Origin: Candidatus Babelota bacterium
GTDB taxonomy: Bacteria > Babelota > Babeliae > Babelales > JAUPTZ01
Direction of reading: 5' to 3'
Assembly (NCBI GenBank): GCA_030917105.1
Contig: JAUPVI010000019.1
Coordinates: 2,091 to 11,058, forward strand
Length of the DNA: 8,968 nucleotides
The translations under genes were made by a program, and so were the position numbers. The stretch's first letter is position 1. Every line of letters begins with the position of its first letter. Positions 1-6,908 of the stretch are shown one piece after another. The notes beneath the pieces were generated by a model that saw only the letters and a list, made by a program, of their open reading frames with translations, was not told the DNA's origin and did no database searches.

Positions 1-272
1 TCAAGAAGGCCTGGTGTAGGCTGCTTGAGCTGTTGTAATTGAAGGCGAGCGCCAGCAAGGGTGTAGCCCTTGTTGTAGAGTAAATCTTTTATGTAGGTAA
101 ATGTGACAAGGTCGTCATTCGTGTAAAAGCGTTGCCCGCCTTCTGAGCGGAATGCAGCGAGACTGAATTCTTTTTCCCAAAATCGGACGACATAGCGTTC
201 TACGCCAAGGGCGGTCGCAAGTTCTCCAATGCGAAATTGACGTTTACCCATAGGGCGGTATTTCTGAGTCAT
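1..272 (-). CDS. MerR-family DNA-binding regulator, N-terminal part (cut by window edge)
   Basis: The 90 visible codons encode a winged helix-turn-helix of the MerR family, which binds promoter DNA as a dimer. Residues 13-25 (FRIGELATALGVE) are the recognition helix-turn-helix, followed by the wing with RFWEKEF at 30-36 and GGQRFYTNDDL at 45-55. The helix IKDLLYNKGYTLAGARLQL (61-79) matches the single-domain subgroup that carries a 'LLY.xGYTIAGAR' helix rather than a metal- or drug-sensing C-terminal domain. The ATG at 272 is chosen because AAGAGGAG lies 9 bases upstream; the next upstream ATG (300) is out of frame. The C-terminus lies beyond position 1, so an effector domain cannot be excluded. 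It is divergent from yidC. The target genes are unknown. The family call is confident, the specific role is not. Confidence 0.9.
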   Translation of the reverse strand, partial: MTQKYRPMGKRQFRIGELATALGVERYVVRFWEKEFSLAAFRSEGGQRFYTNDDLVTFTYIKDLLYNKGYTLAGARLQLQQLKQPTPGLL

Positions 273-281
273 AGCTAGAAA

Positions 282-289
282 CTCCTCTT
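282..289 (-). promoter_or_regulatory. Ribosome binding site of the MerR-family gene
   Basis: AAGAGGAG on the minus strand, 9 bases before the ATG at 272. It is the strongest Shine-Dalgarno match in the window and fixes the start of the regulator gene. Confidence 0.7.
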
Positions 290-315
290 GTTATCACCAT
301 CATGTTGCGACCAAT

Positions 316-343
316 CTTTTAACATATCGAAGAAAAAAAGCAA
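316..343 (-). promoter_or_regulatory. Candidate sigma70-type promoter for the MerR-family gene
   Basis: The minus strand has TTGCTT (343-338), a 16-base spacer and TAAAAG (321-316). A start near 309 would give a leader of about 37 bases before the ATG at 272. Both boxes are imperfect, so this is only a candidate, assigned from consensus likeness and position. Confidence 0.3.
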
Positions 344-402
344 AATAATTCGCGCGCGGCTGTTGATTGGGGCGATCTGTTCTAGCACCATGATGGCCTT
401 TG

Positions 403-411
403 TGGTAAAAT
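403..411 (+). promoter_or_regulatory. Candidate extended -10 promoter for yidC-recR
   Basis: TGGTAAAAT has the TGn extension followed by a good -10 box. No convincing -35 box lies 16-18 bases upstream, as expected for an extended -10 promoter. A start near 418 would leave about 47 bases before the yidC ATG at 465. It shares the TGGTA core with the candidate promoter ahead of pepP. Confidence 0.35.
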
Positions 412-464
412 ACGCCTCACTTTTCTCTACAAGTGTTTTACATCTAATTATAAAAAGGTAGTTC

Positions 465-2033
465 ATGTTTGATAAAAAAACGTTGGTGGCAGCATTTCTG
501 TCATTTGTTACTATATTCGGCGTACAAATTTTGTTTCGCGACTGGTTTAGTGGCTCTATTGGTACGGTAGAGCAAGTTCGTGAAGCTGGTTCTGCATACA
601 CCATACCATCGGCGCACGATCTTGCATTGCCGGCCGTCAAGACAGTTTCCTTTGCGCAGGCAGTTGCCTCGGAGAAAGCTGAATTGATTGAGGTTGTTAC
701 ACCACGCTATCATGCTACCTTTAATACAATGGGTGGAACTCTTGAAGCACTTTCCTATCCTGGCTACAACGACAAAGTAGGTAAGCCGTTGCAAGCAATT
801 CATCCGGCCATTGTGCCTGATCAAGCTTCATTTGTGGTGGCTTTGGGTGATGAGACGCCTCTTTATTACCGGTATGAAGATCAAAAAGCGCTAGAAAACG
901 GCGATCAAGCTATTTCTTTCTCTGCGCGAACAGCTGACTGGTTAGTACGTAAAACCTTTGTTTTTCATAATGATAAGTATCTCGTCGACTTGCTTCTTGA
1001 GCTTGTGGCAAAGTCTTCTCATCCAGAACCTATTCGCCCTCGTGTGTTTATTGGGGCGCCACATTTGCCAGCATTAAGTAGAGATGCAGTGAGTGGTGTA
1101 GTGCTTGATGTGGCAAAAAATACCGTAAATCAAGTGACCGATTCGCAACGAGCTGGTGATGCGTGGGTAACTCCGCAAATTATTGGGGTTGAAAATAGCT
1201 ATTTTGCTCATGCTTTGGTTGCCGACAAGAATGGCTTTGCGCAACGTGGCTATTTTACTGGAGCGGAGTCTTCGTGGGTTAGCGCCATTGTAGAAGGACC
1301 GGTCGTTACTGGTACGACTGTGTATACGCTTTCCTTTTTTGTTGGTCCTAAATCGCTGAATGCCCTGAATGCAGTGGATGGCCGATTGTCTGATTTGTTG
1401 GCTTTCGGGTGGCTTTCTTGGATTGCTAAGCTTCTCATGATGTTGTTGATGTGGTTATATGCGTTCTGTGAAAATTACGGCCTTGCCATTATTGCTTTGA
1501 CGGCGCTCGTTAAGTTGTTTTTGCTACCGTTGTCATGGAAAAGTGCTGCGTATACTGAAATGCAACAAAAATTGCAGCCACGTATGGCCGGTTTGCGCAA
1601 GAAATACGCGCATGACACCGCGGCATTTAATACCGAAGTGATGCGCCTGTACCAAGAGCATAATATTTCGCCAGCCTCATTTATGTTTGGCTGCCTTCTT
1701 ATGATTCCACAAATGCTTATTTTCTTTGCTATGTACCGTGTGCTTGGCAATGTGGTTGATATGTATCAAGCCCCATTTTTTGGTTGGATTACTGATCTTT
1801 CAAGCGCAGACCCGTATTACATTCTGCCTGCGTTGGCGGTTGGGGCTATTTTCTTCCAACCAATGGTAATGCCAGGGCAGTCGGATGATAGTCGCGCAAC
1901 TATTATGCGTTACTTGTTGCCAGCGGTGCTTGCAACAGTATTTGTTCGTATGCCAGCTGGATTATTGCTCTTTATTGTGACTAACTTTTTGGTAACTATT
2001 CTTGAGCAAAAGTTCCGTAAACTGTTTGCGTAA
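465..2033 (+). CDS. yidC: Membrane protein insertase YidC (Oxa1 family)
   Basis: YidC inserts proteins into the inner membrane, alone or with the Sec translocon. The 522-residue product has the Gram-negative layout: an N-terminal membrane anchor (about 6-24), a periplasmic beta-sandwich domain (about 60-300), and the conserved five-helix core from about 312 to the end. Core landmarks are the cytoplasmic hairpin at 363-400 (MQQKLQPRMAGLRKKY), QAPFFGWITDLSSADPYYILP at about 435-455, and the last helices at 482-512 with MPAGLLLF. The helix normally carrying the hydrophilic-groove arginine (R366 in E. coli) reads TALVKLFLLPL here, giving Lys350. The positive tail after the last helix is very short. 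GG in AAAAAGGTAG sits 6 bases before the ATG. recR follows within 11 bases; rpmH, rnpA and jag, the common neighbours, are not adjacent. Confidence 0.96.
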   Translation: MFDKKTLVAAFLSFVTIFGVQILFRDWFSGSIGTVEQVREAGSAYTIPSAHDLALPAVKTVSFAQAVASEKAELIEVVTPRYHATFNTMGGTLEALSYPGYNDKVGKPLQAIHPAIVPDQASFVVALGDETPLYYRYEDQKALENGDQAISFSARTADWLVRKTFVFHNDKYLVDLLLELVAKSSHPEPIRPRVFIGAPHLPALSRDAVSGVVLDVAKNTVNQVTDSQRAGDAWVTPQIIGVENSYFAHALVADKNGFAQRGYFTGAESSWVSAIVEGPVVTGTTVYTLSFFVGPKSLNALNAVDGRLSDLLAFGWLSWIAKLLMMLLMWLYAFCENYGLAIIALTALVKLFLLPLSWKSAAYTEMQQKLQPRMAGLRKKYAHDTAAFNTEVMRLYQEHNISPASFMFGCLLMIPQMLIFFAMYRVLGNVVDMYQAPFFGWITDLSSADPYYILPALAVGAIFFQPMVMPGQSDDSRATIMRYLLPAVLATVFVRMPAGLLLFIVTNFLVTILEQKFRKLFA

Positions 2034-2039
2034 GGAGAG
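2032..2039 (+). promoter_or_regulatory. Ribosome binding site of recR, overlapping the yidC stop
   Basis: AAGGAGAG begins inside the yidC TAA and ends 5 bases before the GTG at 2045. It decides the non-ATG start of recR and indicates that yidC and recR share one transcript. Confidence 0.7.
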
Positions 2040-2044
2040 ATTCA

Positions 2045-2644
2045 GTGCGTGATTTGCCTTCATTACAGGCACTTATTCAGCAATTGCGCCATATTCCATA
2101 TGTGGCTTCAAAGCAGGTATACCGCGTAGCGTTGTATTTATTAACTGCGCCAGAAGAGCGTAGCGTAAAACTGCTGGATGCTATTACCCAAGCACGTCAG
2201 GCGGTTACTCCGTGCGAACTATGTGGCAATTGGGCAGAACGCGCGGTGCGCTGTACTGTGTGCAGTGATCCGAAACGTGATGAATCGTTATTATGTGTTG
2301 TTGAACAATGGCCGGATTTATATGCTATTGAGCGGTTGGGGGAGTACCGCGGCCGCTATCACGTTCTTGGTGGGGTCCTTAGTCCGCTGGAAGGGGTTGG
2401 CCCAGATCAGCTTCGTATTGCCGGGTTGGTGAGTCGCCTTGCTATTGAGCCGGTGCGAGAAGTGATTTTTGCCATTAACCCGACGCCAGAGGGTGAAGCG
2501 ACTATGGGCTATATTCGTACCAAAATGCCGAGTAGTGGGATTGTTTTCTCGCGACTTGCAAGTGGGATGCCAACTGGATCACATTTAGCTTATCTTGACC
2601 GGACTACTATTCACCGGGCTTTGGCGGGGCGCCAGTTGTTATAA
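2045..2644 (+). CDS. recR: Recombination protein RecR
   Basis: RecR forms a ring-shaped clamp and works with RecO (and RecF) to load RecA on gapped DNA. The 199-residue length is normal for the family. The zinc finger is intact: Cys57, Cys60, Cys70 and Cys73. The Toprim domain follows, with LLCVVE (82-87), LGGVLSPLEGVGPDQL (108-123) and INPTPEGEAT (144-153), and the C-terminal RALAGR box is present. The N-terminal helix-hairpin-helix is degenerate: the usual LPGIGPK-type loop reads IPYVASK at about 17-23. Near the C-terminus the usual 'G-[ED]-L-E-Y' reads SHLAY (179-183). The gene starts with GTG behind a good ribosome site and is the last gene before a strong terminator. Family identity is secure; full function is less so because of these substitutions. 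Confidence 0.94.
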   Translation: MRDLPSLQALIQQLRHIPYVASKQVYRVALYLLTAPEERSVKLLDAITQARQAVTPCELCGNWAERAVRCTVCSDPKRDESLLCVVEQWPDLYAIERLGEYRGRYHVLGGVLSPLEGVGPDQLRIAGLVSRLAIEPVREVIFAINPTPEGEATMGYIRTKMPSSGIVFSRLASGMPTGSHLAYLDRTTIHRALAGRQLL

Positions 2645-2688
2645 ATTATAAAGCGCCGTTCTATATGAGAACGGCGCTTTATAATTTT
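2643..2688 (+). terminator. Strong intrinsic terminator after recR (probably bidirectional)
   Basis: A perfect 20-bp inverted repeat (2643-2662 with 2668-2687) with a 5-base loop ATATG. The core is AAAGCGCCGTTCT, flanked by A/T-rich arms that supply the U-tract. It starts on the last bases of the recR stop codon. It also lies 24 bases past the end of the minus-strand small ORF, so it can serve both directions. Confidence 0.9.
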
Positions 2689-2711
2689 AGCGATAACTTA
2701 ATAACATGCGC

Positions 2712-2879
2712 TTAGTTAGCTAAGTAAGGTTCAAAGATAGGGGCTGTTGCAGAGATTCCATGGGTTTTTAATAGTTCTTGTAGGTTTTCTTTTGCATAGC
2801 GGAGAAACAAGCGAGTTGTACCATGCGATTGACCAAGTACATTTGTGTTTTTTACCGTTAGAGATGGCATTATGCCCAT
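2712..2879 (-). CDS. Possible small protein of 55 residues, or the last fragment of a decayed gene
   Basis: An open frame runs from ATG 2879 (or in-frame ATG 2870, giving 52 residues) to TAA at 2714-2712. The product has a plausible composition, with a charged amphipathic helix at about 24-38 (LFLRYAKENLQELLKTHG) and the C-terminus IFEPYLAN. I do not recognise it. No strong ribosome site precedes either ATG. A 20-codon ORF in another frame (ATG 2932 to TAA 2870, beginning MTTQNSLPIWFPP) overlaps its start, so the two may be halves of one frameshifted gene of roughly 78 codons. It ends just before a terminator that could act on this strand, which favours former or present expression. It may equally be a remnant together with the broken frame upstream. 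Confidence 0.35.
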   Translation of the reverse strand: MGIMPSLTVKNTNVLGQSHGTTRLFLRYAKENLQELLKTHGISATAPIFEPYLAN

Positions 2880-2934
2880 GACGACTGCTTAGCAGGCGGG
2901 AACCAAATAGGCAAAGAATTTTGAGTTGTCATCT

Positions 2935-3420
2935 TTACTTATTAAGAGAAGGTATCTTTTTGCCTGCGCTGTCATCAGCAATGATGATAGTAGCGGAAAA
3001 GTCTATGCCTTTATCGTTAGGGCTATGCTCCCACTTGCCGCTTTCGCCGGGAAAATTAAACATATTTTGAGCAATTTTATTTAGCGTGACTATTGGGAGA
3101 GCGATGTAATTTTTTATACACCGTGTGTAGAACGTACTAGCATCCTCATTTGCAGGTGCTTGCTCTTTTAGAATAATATATTCGCAGAGTTGGTGTGAAG
3201 GGAAGCGGATAATTCATGTAGATTGTGTGCTCTATTCGTTTTTTTCATTGTCTTTGCCGTCTAACGTATGGCGAAATGGTGTCCGAGAGTCGTTAATTGG
3301 GGATAGAGTTTGTGGCTAGCTTTTGCTTGCATGAAGCACGCTGTACTTTCGCTGATTTGTTTATTCCTCACGAGCGTGGTATTCTACGAAGCGTTTGTTG
3401 AAAGCCACTTTTTCAAAAGG
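2935..3420 (-). pseudogene. Decayed minus-strand gene with four internal stops, family unknown
   Basis: One continuous minus-strand frame reads as protein-like sequence but is interrupted by TAA (3363-3361), TAG (3318-3316), TAG (3234-3232) and TGA (3216-3214), and ends at TAA 2937-2935. The last open stretch is 92 codons (3213-2938). It has no ATG near its beginning, so it cannot be called a normal gene. It includes EQAPANEDASTFYTRCIKNY, then FNFPGESGKWEHSPNDKG and IDFSATIIIADDSAGKK. Earlier segments include FEKVAFNKRFVEYHAREE and PINDSRTPFRHTLDGKDNEK. The balanced composition and lack of low complexity suggest real former coding sequence. A competing short frame starts at ATG 3214 (MNYPLPFTPTLR) and stops after 23 codons, so a frameshift may also be involved. 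I cannot name the ancestor. The pseudogene reading is inference. Confidence 0.45.
3357..3385 (+). promoter_or_regulatory. Candidate sigma70-type promoter for the pepP-pyrG operon
   Basis: TTGTTT (3357-3362), a 17-base spacer and TATTCT (3380-3385). TGG immediately before the -10 box gives an extended -10. A start near 3392 would leave about 34 bases before the pepP ATG at 3426. Confidence 0.45.
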
Positions 3421-3425
3421 GAATC

Positions 3426-4673
3426 ATGTCTAAACACTTAGATATCTACAAAGAACGGCGAGCGCGTCTTCATAAACTTTTGGCTCTTTCTGAGCGCGAT
3501 ACTATTATTTTATGTGCTGAGGTTGAGCCTCGGCATGGTCTTTTTAGACAAGACAGTACTTTTTACTATTATACCGGCCTTGAAGAGCCGGGAGCTGTTC
3601 TTTGCATTGAGGGCAATGGCAACGAATTGCTCCTTGTACCATCCTATGAAGGGGTGCGGGCAAAGTGGGTAGCTCATGAAATTATTGCGGGAAGCGATCC
3701 TGCGGTGTACGGGATAACTGAGATTCGTTATCTAGGCAAAGCAGCTGGTGGTTATTCATTGCGCCGATTTGCCAACGATAAAGTGTATAGCGACTTGGTT
3801 TCTTATATTACGAGTCGCCCGGGGAACATCTACTCGGCAGGGATGCCGCAGTGGTTTGGGGCGTATTCGGAGCAACTGCTTTGGTATTTAAGCCAGCATA
3901 TTTCTTTTTTTAATCAAAATTTTATTGATATGAGTGCGACGGTTGCGGCTATGCGTCGAACCAAGGACGCTCACGAACTTTCTTGCATCCGGACCGCAAT
4001 AGAGCGTACAGCGGCTGGACAGGCTGTTGCCTGGTCTTTAATGCAGGCGGGGCGTTCTGAAGGAGAAATTCGCGGAGCTCTTGAAGCAGAGTTTGTCCGT
4101 TTGGGCAGCCGTGTACCGGCGTTTGAGAGTATTGTTGCGACTGGCATAAATGGCACGGTACTGCACTATATAGATGAAAAGTCGGTATTGGCGGATGGTG
4201 ACCTGGTGGTTGTTGATATTGGTGCTACCTGCGACAATTATGCGGCTGATATTACCCGTACTTATCCGGTAAGTGGTACATGTTCGGCGCGCCAAAGAGA
4301 GTTGTATCAAATAGTGTTGGATACGCAGGCGCACGTCGCTTCGGTTGCAAGGCCGGGGATGTATCTAAATAACAGGAATGAGCCGGAAAAATCCTTACAT
4401 CATATTGCAGTGGCCTATTTTGATCGATACGGCTTGGGCGGCTTTATGCCGCACGGTATTGGGCATTTTATGGGGCTTGATGTGCATGATGTGGGCGATC
4501 GTTCTGTGCCGCTGGCACCGGGTGATGTGATCACCATTGAGCCGGGGGTTTATATTGCGGCGGAAAAAATTGGCATTCGAATAGAAGATGATTACCTGAT
4601 TACTGAAGCCGGTACAGAGTGTTTGAGTGTGGCTATACCAAAAGAATTAAATGATATTGAAGGGGGACGATAA
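3426..4673 (+). CDS. pepP: Xaa-Pro aminopeptidase-like metallopeptidase (M24 family)
   Basis: Aminopeptidase P enzymes remove an N-terminal residue that precedes proline, using two divalent metals in the cytoplasm. The 415-residue product has the two-domain build: an N-terminal domain (about 1-165, with FYYYTGLEEPGAVL at 46-59) and a C-terminal pita-bread domain. All five expected metal ligands are visible: Asp264 in VVVDIGA, Asp275 in AADITRTY, His347 in PHGIGHFMG, Glu372 in TIEPGVY and Glu387 in RIEDD. Active-site histidines His247 (LHY) and His354 (DVHD) are also present. The length is close to, slightly below, the usual 430-440. There is no signal peptide. AAAAGGGA lies 3 bases before the ATG. 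The stop codon overlaps the pyrG start. The family is certain; prolidase rather than aminopeptidase P specificity is possible. Confidence 0.9.
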   Translation: MSKHLDIYKERRARLHKLLALSERDTIILCAEVEPRHGLFRQDSTFYYYTGLEEPGAVLCIEGNGNELLLVPSYEGVRAKWVAHEIIAGSDPAVYGITEIRYLGKAAGGYSLRRFANDKVYSDLVSYITSRPGNIYSAGMPQWFGAYSEQLLWYLSQHISFFNQNFIDMSATVAAMRRTKDAHELSCIRTAIERTAAGQAVAWSLMQAGRSEGEIRGALEAEFVRLGSRVPAFESIVATGINGTVLHYIDEKSVLADGDLVVVDIGATCDNYAADITRTYPVSGTCSARQRELYQIVLDTQAHVASVARPGMYLNNRNEPEKSLHHIAVAYFDRYGLGGFMPHGIGHFMGLDVHDVGDRSVPLAPGDVITIEPGVYIAAEKIGIRIEDDYLITEAGTECLSVAIPKELNDIEGGR

Positions 4674-6343
4674 TGGTACGTAAGGAAGAACAGATAACTA
4701 TGAAGGCGCTGTATGAGCAAATTGCGGCACAAGGGACTCGCTTTATTATAGTGACCGGTGGGGTATGCTCCTCAATCGGTAAAGGGGTGTTATTATCCAG
4801 TATTGGTGTGCTGCTGAAGGATGCTGGCTATCGCGTAGGAGTTATCAAGTGCGATCCGTACCTGAACGTTGATCCTGGCACTATGTCTCCACTAGAGCAT
4901 GGTGAAGTGTTTGTGACTTGTGATGGTGCTGAAACTGATCTGGACTTAGGGCATTATGAACGGATGCTCGGCGAAGCTTTTACGAAAGATTCTTCGGTAA
5001 CCGCCGGGAAAGTCTATAGTCATTTGATTGCGGCTGAGCGGGATGGGGCTTATTTGGGGAAATGTATTACGGTAGTTCCTCATGTGACTGATGAAATCAA
5101 ACGTCGCCTGCTAACTTTTGCCCAGAAAGGTCAGTACGATGTGGTGATGGTTGAAATTGGCGGTACGGTTGGTGACATTGAAGGCGAAATCTTTTTAGAA
5201 GCGCTGCGAGAGCTCCGTCATATACTTCCACGAGGGCATGTTGTGCACACTCATCTGAGTCTAGTTCCTTACTTGCCGTGGGCAAATGAAACAAAAACGA
5301 AGCCGACGCAGCATAGCGTCATGATGTTGAAACGGGCAGGTTTGGCTCCCGACCTCTTGTTTTTGCGCACAGTCAAAGCTATGGCTAAGCGTGAATTGAA
5401 AAAAGTGTCGGTTATGTGTGGGGTAGCAGAAGAAGCAGTATTTCAAGTTCGTACCCGCAGTCCGCTCTACACCCTCTTTTTTGATTTGAATGAGCAAGGT
5501 GTCCTTCATCAGGTACAAGAGGTTGCAGGATTGCCGACACAACGAGTAGCTCATTTGGAACAGTGGCAATCGGTTTTAGATGCCATTGAAGCAGCAACAC
5601 ACCCGGTACGCATAGGAATGGTGGCTAAATATGTGGGCAGCAATGATCCGTATATCAGTTTGGTGGAGGCGCTTAAATCAGCGGGGCATGCTAACGGGCT
5701 TGCTATTGAATTGGTGACGATTGATTCACAAGAACTGGAAGAAATGTCAGCGACCGAGCGTGAAGTTTTGCTGCAGACACTCGATGGTATCGTTATTCCC
5801 GGTGGCTTTGATAAACGGGGCGTTGAAGGAAAGATTGCGGCTACTAAGTGGGCACGTGAACATAAAGTTCCCTTCATGGGAATTTGCCTTGGTATGCAGG
5901 TAATGCTTATTGAGGCGGCACGTAATTTGTGTGGCCTGAAAGAGGCAACAAGTACTGAGTTTGATGTTGAGACCCCAGATCCGGTCATTACTATGATTGA
6001 TGAGCAGCATAAGGTGGTGCGTAAAGGCGGCACTATGCGTTTGGGTACGTATACCTGCGCTCTTGCACAGGGAAGCAAGGCTTGCGAGTTTTACGGATCG
6101 GATTCGGTTGATGAGCGTCATCGCCATCGTTATGAGTTTAATAATACGTATAAAAATCAGCTGGAAGGCAAAGGTGTACGCTTTTCTGGAATATGTCCAC
6201 AGAATAATCTGGTTGAAGTGGCCGAAATGACCGATCATCCGTTTATGATTGGGGTCCAGTTCCATCCAGAATATCGGGCGACGCCGCTGGTTCCGCATCC
6301 GTTGCTCAGTGCGTTTATGGCACAGGTTAAAAAGAAGGTCTAA
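4673..6343 (+). CDS. pyrG: CTP synthase (glutamine-hydrolysing)
   Basis: CTP synthase makes CTP from UTP, ATP and glutamine, the last step of pyrimidine nucleotide synthesis. The 556-residue length matches the family (about 545). The N-terminal synthase domain shows the P-loop TGGVCSSIGKG (28-38), CDPYLNVDPGTMSPLEHGEV (60-79), DGAETDLDLGHYER (84-97), EIGGTVGDIEGE (161-172) and KTKPTQHSV (208-216). The C-terminal class I glutamine amidotransferase domain has PGGFDKRGVEGK (376-387), nucleophile Cys405 in GICLGMQ, and His531/Glu533 in FHPEY. The start overlaps the pepP stop as TAATG, and AGGGGGA lies 5 bases upstream, supporting the ATG at 4673 rather than an internal ATG at 4700. This gives about 20 residues before the synthase core. 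No catalytic residue is missing. Confidence 0.97.
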   Translation: MVRKEEQITMKALYEQIAAQGTRFIIVTGGVCSSIGKGVLLSSIGVLLKDAGYRVGVIKCDPYLNVDPGTMSPLEHGEVFVTCDGAETDLDLGHYERMLGEAFTKDSSVTAGKVYSHLIAAERDGAYLGKCITVVPHVTDEIKRRLLTFAQKGQYDVVMVEIGGTVGDIEGEIFLEALRELRHILPRGHVVHTHLSLVPYLPWANETKTKPTQHSVMMLKRAGLAPDLLFLRTVKAMAKRELKKVSVMCGVAEEAVFQVRTRSPLYTLFFDLNEQGVLHQVQEVAGLPTQRVAHLEQWQSVLDAIEAATHPVRIGMVAKYVGSNDPYISLVEALKSAGHANGLAIELVTIDSQELEEMSATEREVLLQTLDGIVIPGGFDKRGVEGKIAATKWAREHKVPFMGICLGMQVMLIEAARNLCGLKEATSTEFDVETPDPVITMIDEQHKVVRKGGTMRLGTYTCALAQGSKACEFYGSDSVDERHRHRYEFNNTYKNQLEGKGVRFSGICPQNNLVEVAEMTDHPFMIGVQFHPEYRATPLVPHPLLSAFMAQVKKKV

Positions 6344-6351
6344 AAATAATA

Positions 6352-6795
6352 ATGGATCATATGAGGAAGCTTAGCTTTGTCGCGTTGGTAGTTATTGTTA
6401 TGGGTGGCTTCTGTCCATTACTCGTCAATAGTGCTGACTGTCCAAGTGAACGCGAGGCAATGCTTATGGAAGATATGGCGGCCAAGGATCTGCGTTTTCA
6501 AGAAAAAAGAATGGCCTTGGAGTTCGATGTTGAGCGTTCGCGAGTCCTGGTAAAACAGGAGAGAGATGAAAAGCATGCTGCAAGGAATAGATTTGAGCAG
6601 GAACATGAGGAGTTAATTCGAGCTCGGAATGAGGCGCTTGATGCTCTTTTTTATGCTAAGCAACATTTTGTTCGTATAGAAAGGGATTTGGTGCTGAGGT
6701 GCGAGGCGCTTGGGGCGCGGGTTGCTACGTTAACGAAGCAATTGGAAGAAGCAATGGATTCACCTCTGTTAGACGGCAGCCGTTTTTTACCGTAG
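6352..6795 (+). CDS. Small exported coiled-coil protein, function unknown
   Basis: I do not recognise this 147-residue product. It has a clear signal peptide: Met4-Arg-Lys, a hydrophobic stretch at about 8-25, and a likely signal peptidase I site after NSA (26-28). The mature part (about 31-137) is almost wholly charged and helical, rich in Glu, Arg, Lys and Ala, with no glycine between 31 and 120, as in a long coiled coil. Two cysteines (30 and 117) would be in the mature protein. The second ATG (6361) gives a more typical signal peptide than the ATG at 6352; neither has a strong ribosome site, and only a weak GGA precedes the second. It begins 8 bases after pyrG and is probably co-transcribed. 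Size and build resemble the periplasmic chaperone Skp/OmpH, but that is shape likeness only, without visible sequence support. Confidence 0.75.
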   Translation: MDHMRKLSFVALVVIVMGGFCPLLVNSADCPSEREAMLMEDMAAKDLRFQEKRMALEFDVERSRVLVKQERDEKHAARNRFEQEHEELIRARNEALDALFYAKQHFVRIERDLVLRCEALGARVATLTKQLEEAMDSPLLDGSRFLP

Positions 6796-6823
6796 AATAA
6801 CCGCCTCTTTTCTTTTAGTTAAA

Positions 6824-6844
6824 ACAATTTAAAGACAATTAAAG
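6824..6844. repeat. Short tandem near-repeat upstream of rplM
   Basis: ACAATTTAAAG is followed directly by ACAATTAAAG within the 113-base gap before rplM. The copies differ by one T. It may be part of the rplM regulatory region or chance in A/T-rich DNA. I see no convincing promoter pair in this gap. Confidence 0.4.
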
Positions 6845-6908
6845 CAGTGTTTATCGCGTTCCCGTTCAAGCGTGCGCACCGCCGTAATAATCAAAAGGTA
6901 GCTGTATT

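Larger units (their letters stand above)
2690..3425. other. Long stretch without an intact normal-sized gene
   Basis: About 735 bases between the recR terminator and pepP. The plus strand shows no supportable gene. The minus strand holds the broken frame and small ORFs described separately. I see no tRNA-like T-arm, tandem array, or paired inverted repeats marking a mobile element. The far right end holds the candidate pepP promoter. Confidence 0.6.

Noticed and set aside
275..640. Minus-strand ORF of 121 codons crossing the yidC start
   Set aside because: It overlaps the well-supported yidC coding sequence and the divergent intergenic region, has no family likeness and no ribosome site. It is a shadow.
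2690..3425. Insertion sequence or other mobile element remnant in the gene-poor stretch
   Set aside because: I found no terminal inverted repeats, target-site duplication or transposase-like motif in any frame.
5551..6298. Long minus-strand ORFs of 175 and 183 codons inside pyrG
   Set aside because: They lie fully antisense to an unambiguous CTP synthase with all catalytic residues; their composition is that of reverse-frame translation.
6861..6880. tRNA T-arm-like GTTCAAG followed by the palindrome GTGCGCAC upstream of rplM
   Set aside because: The flanking bases do not form a T-arm stem and no acceptor or anticodon arms are present; the palindrome is too short to call.
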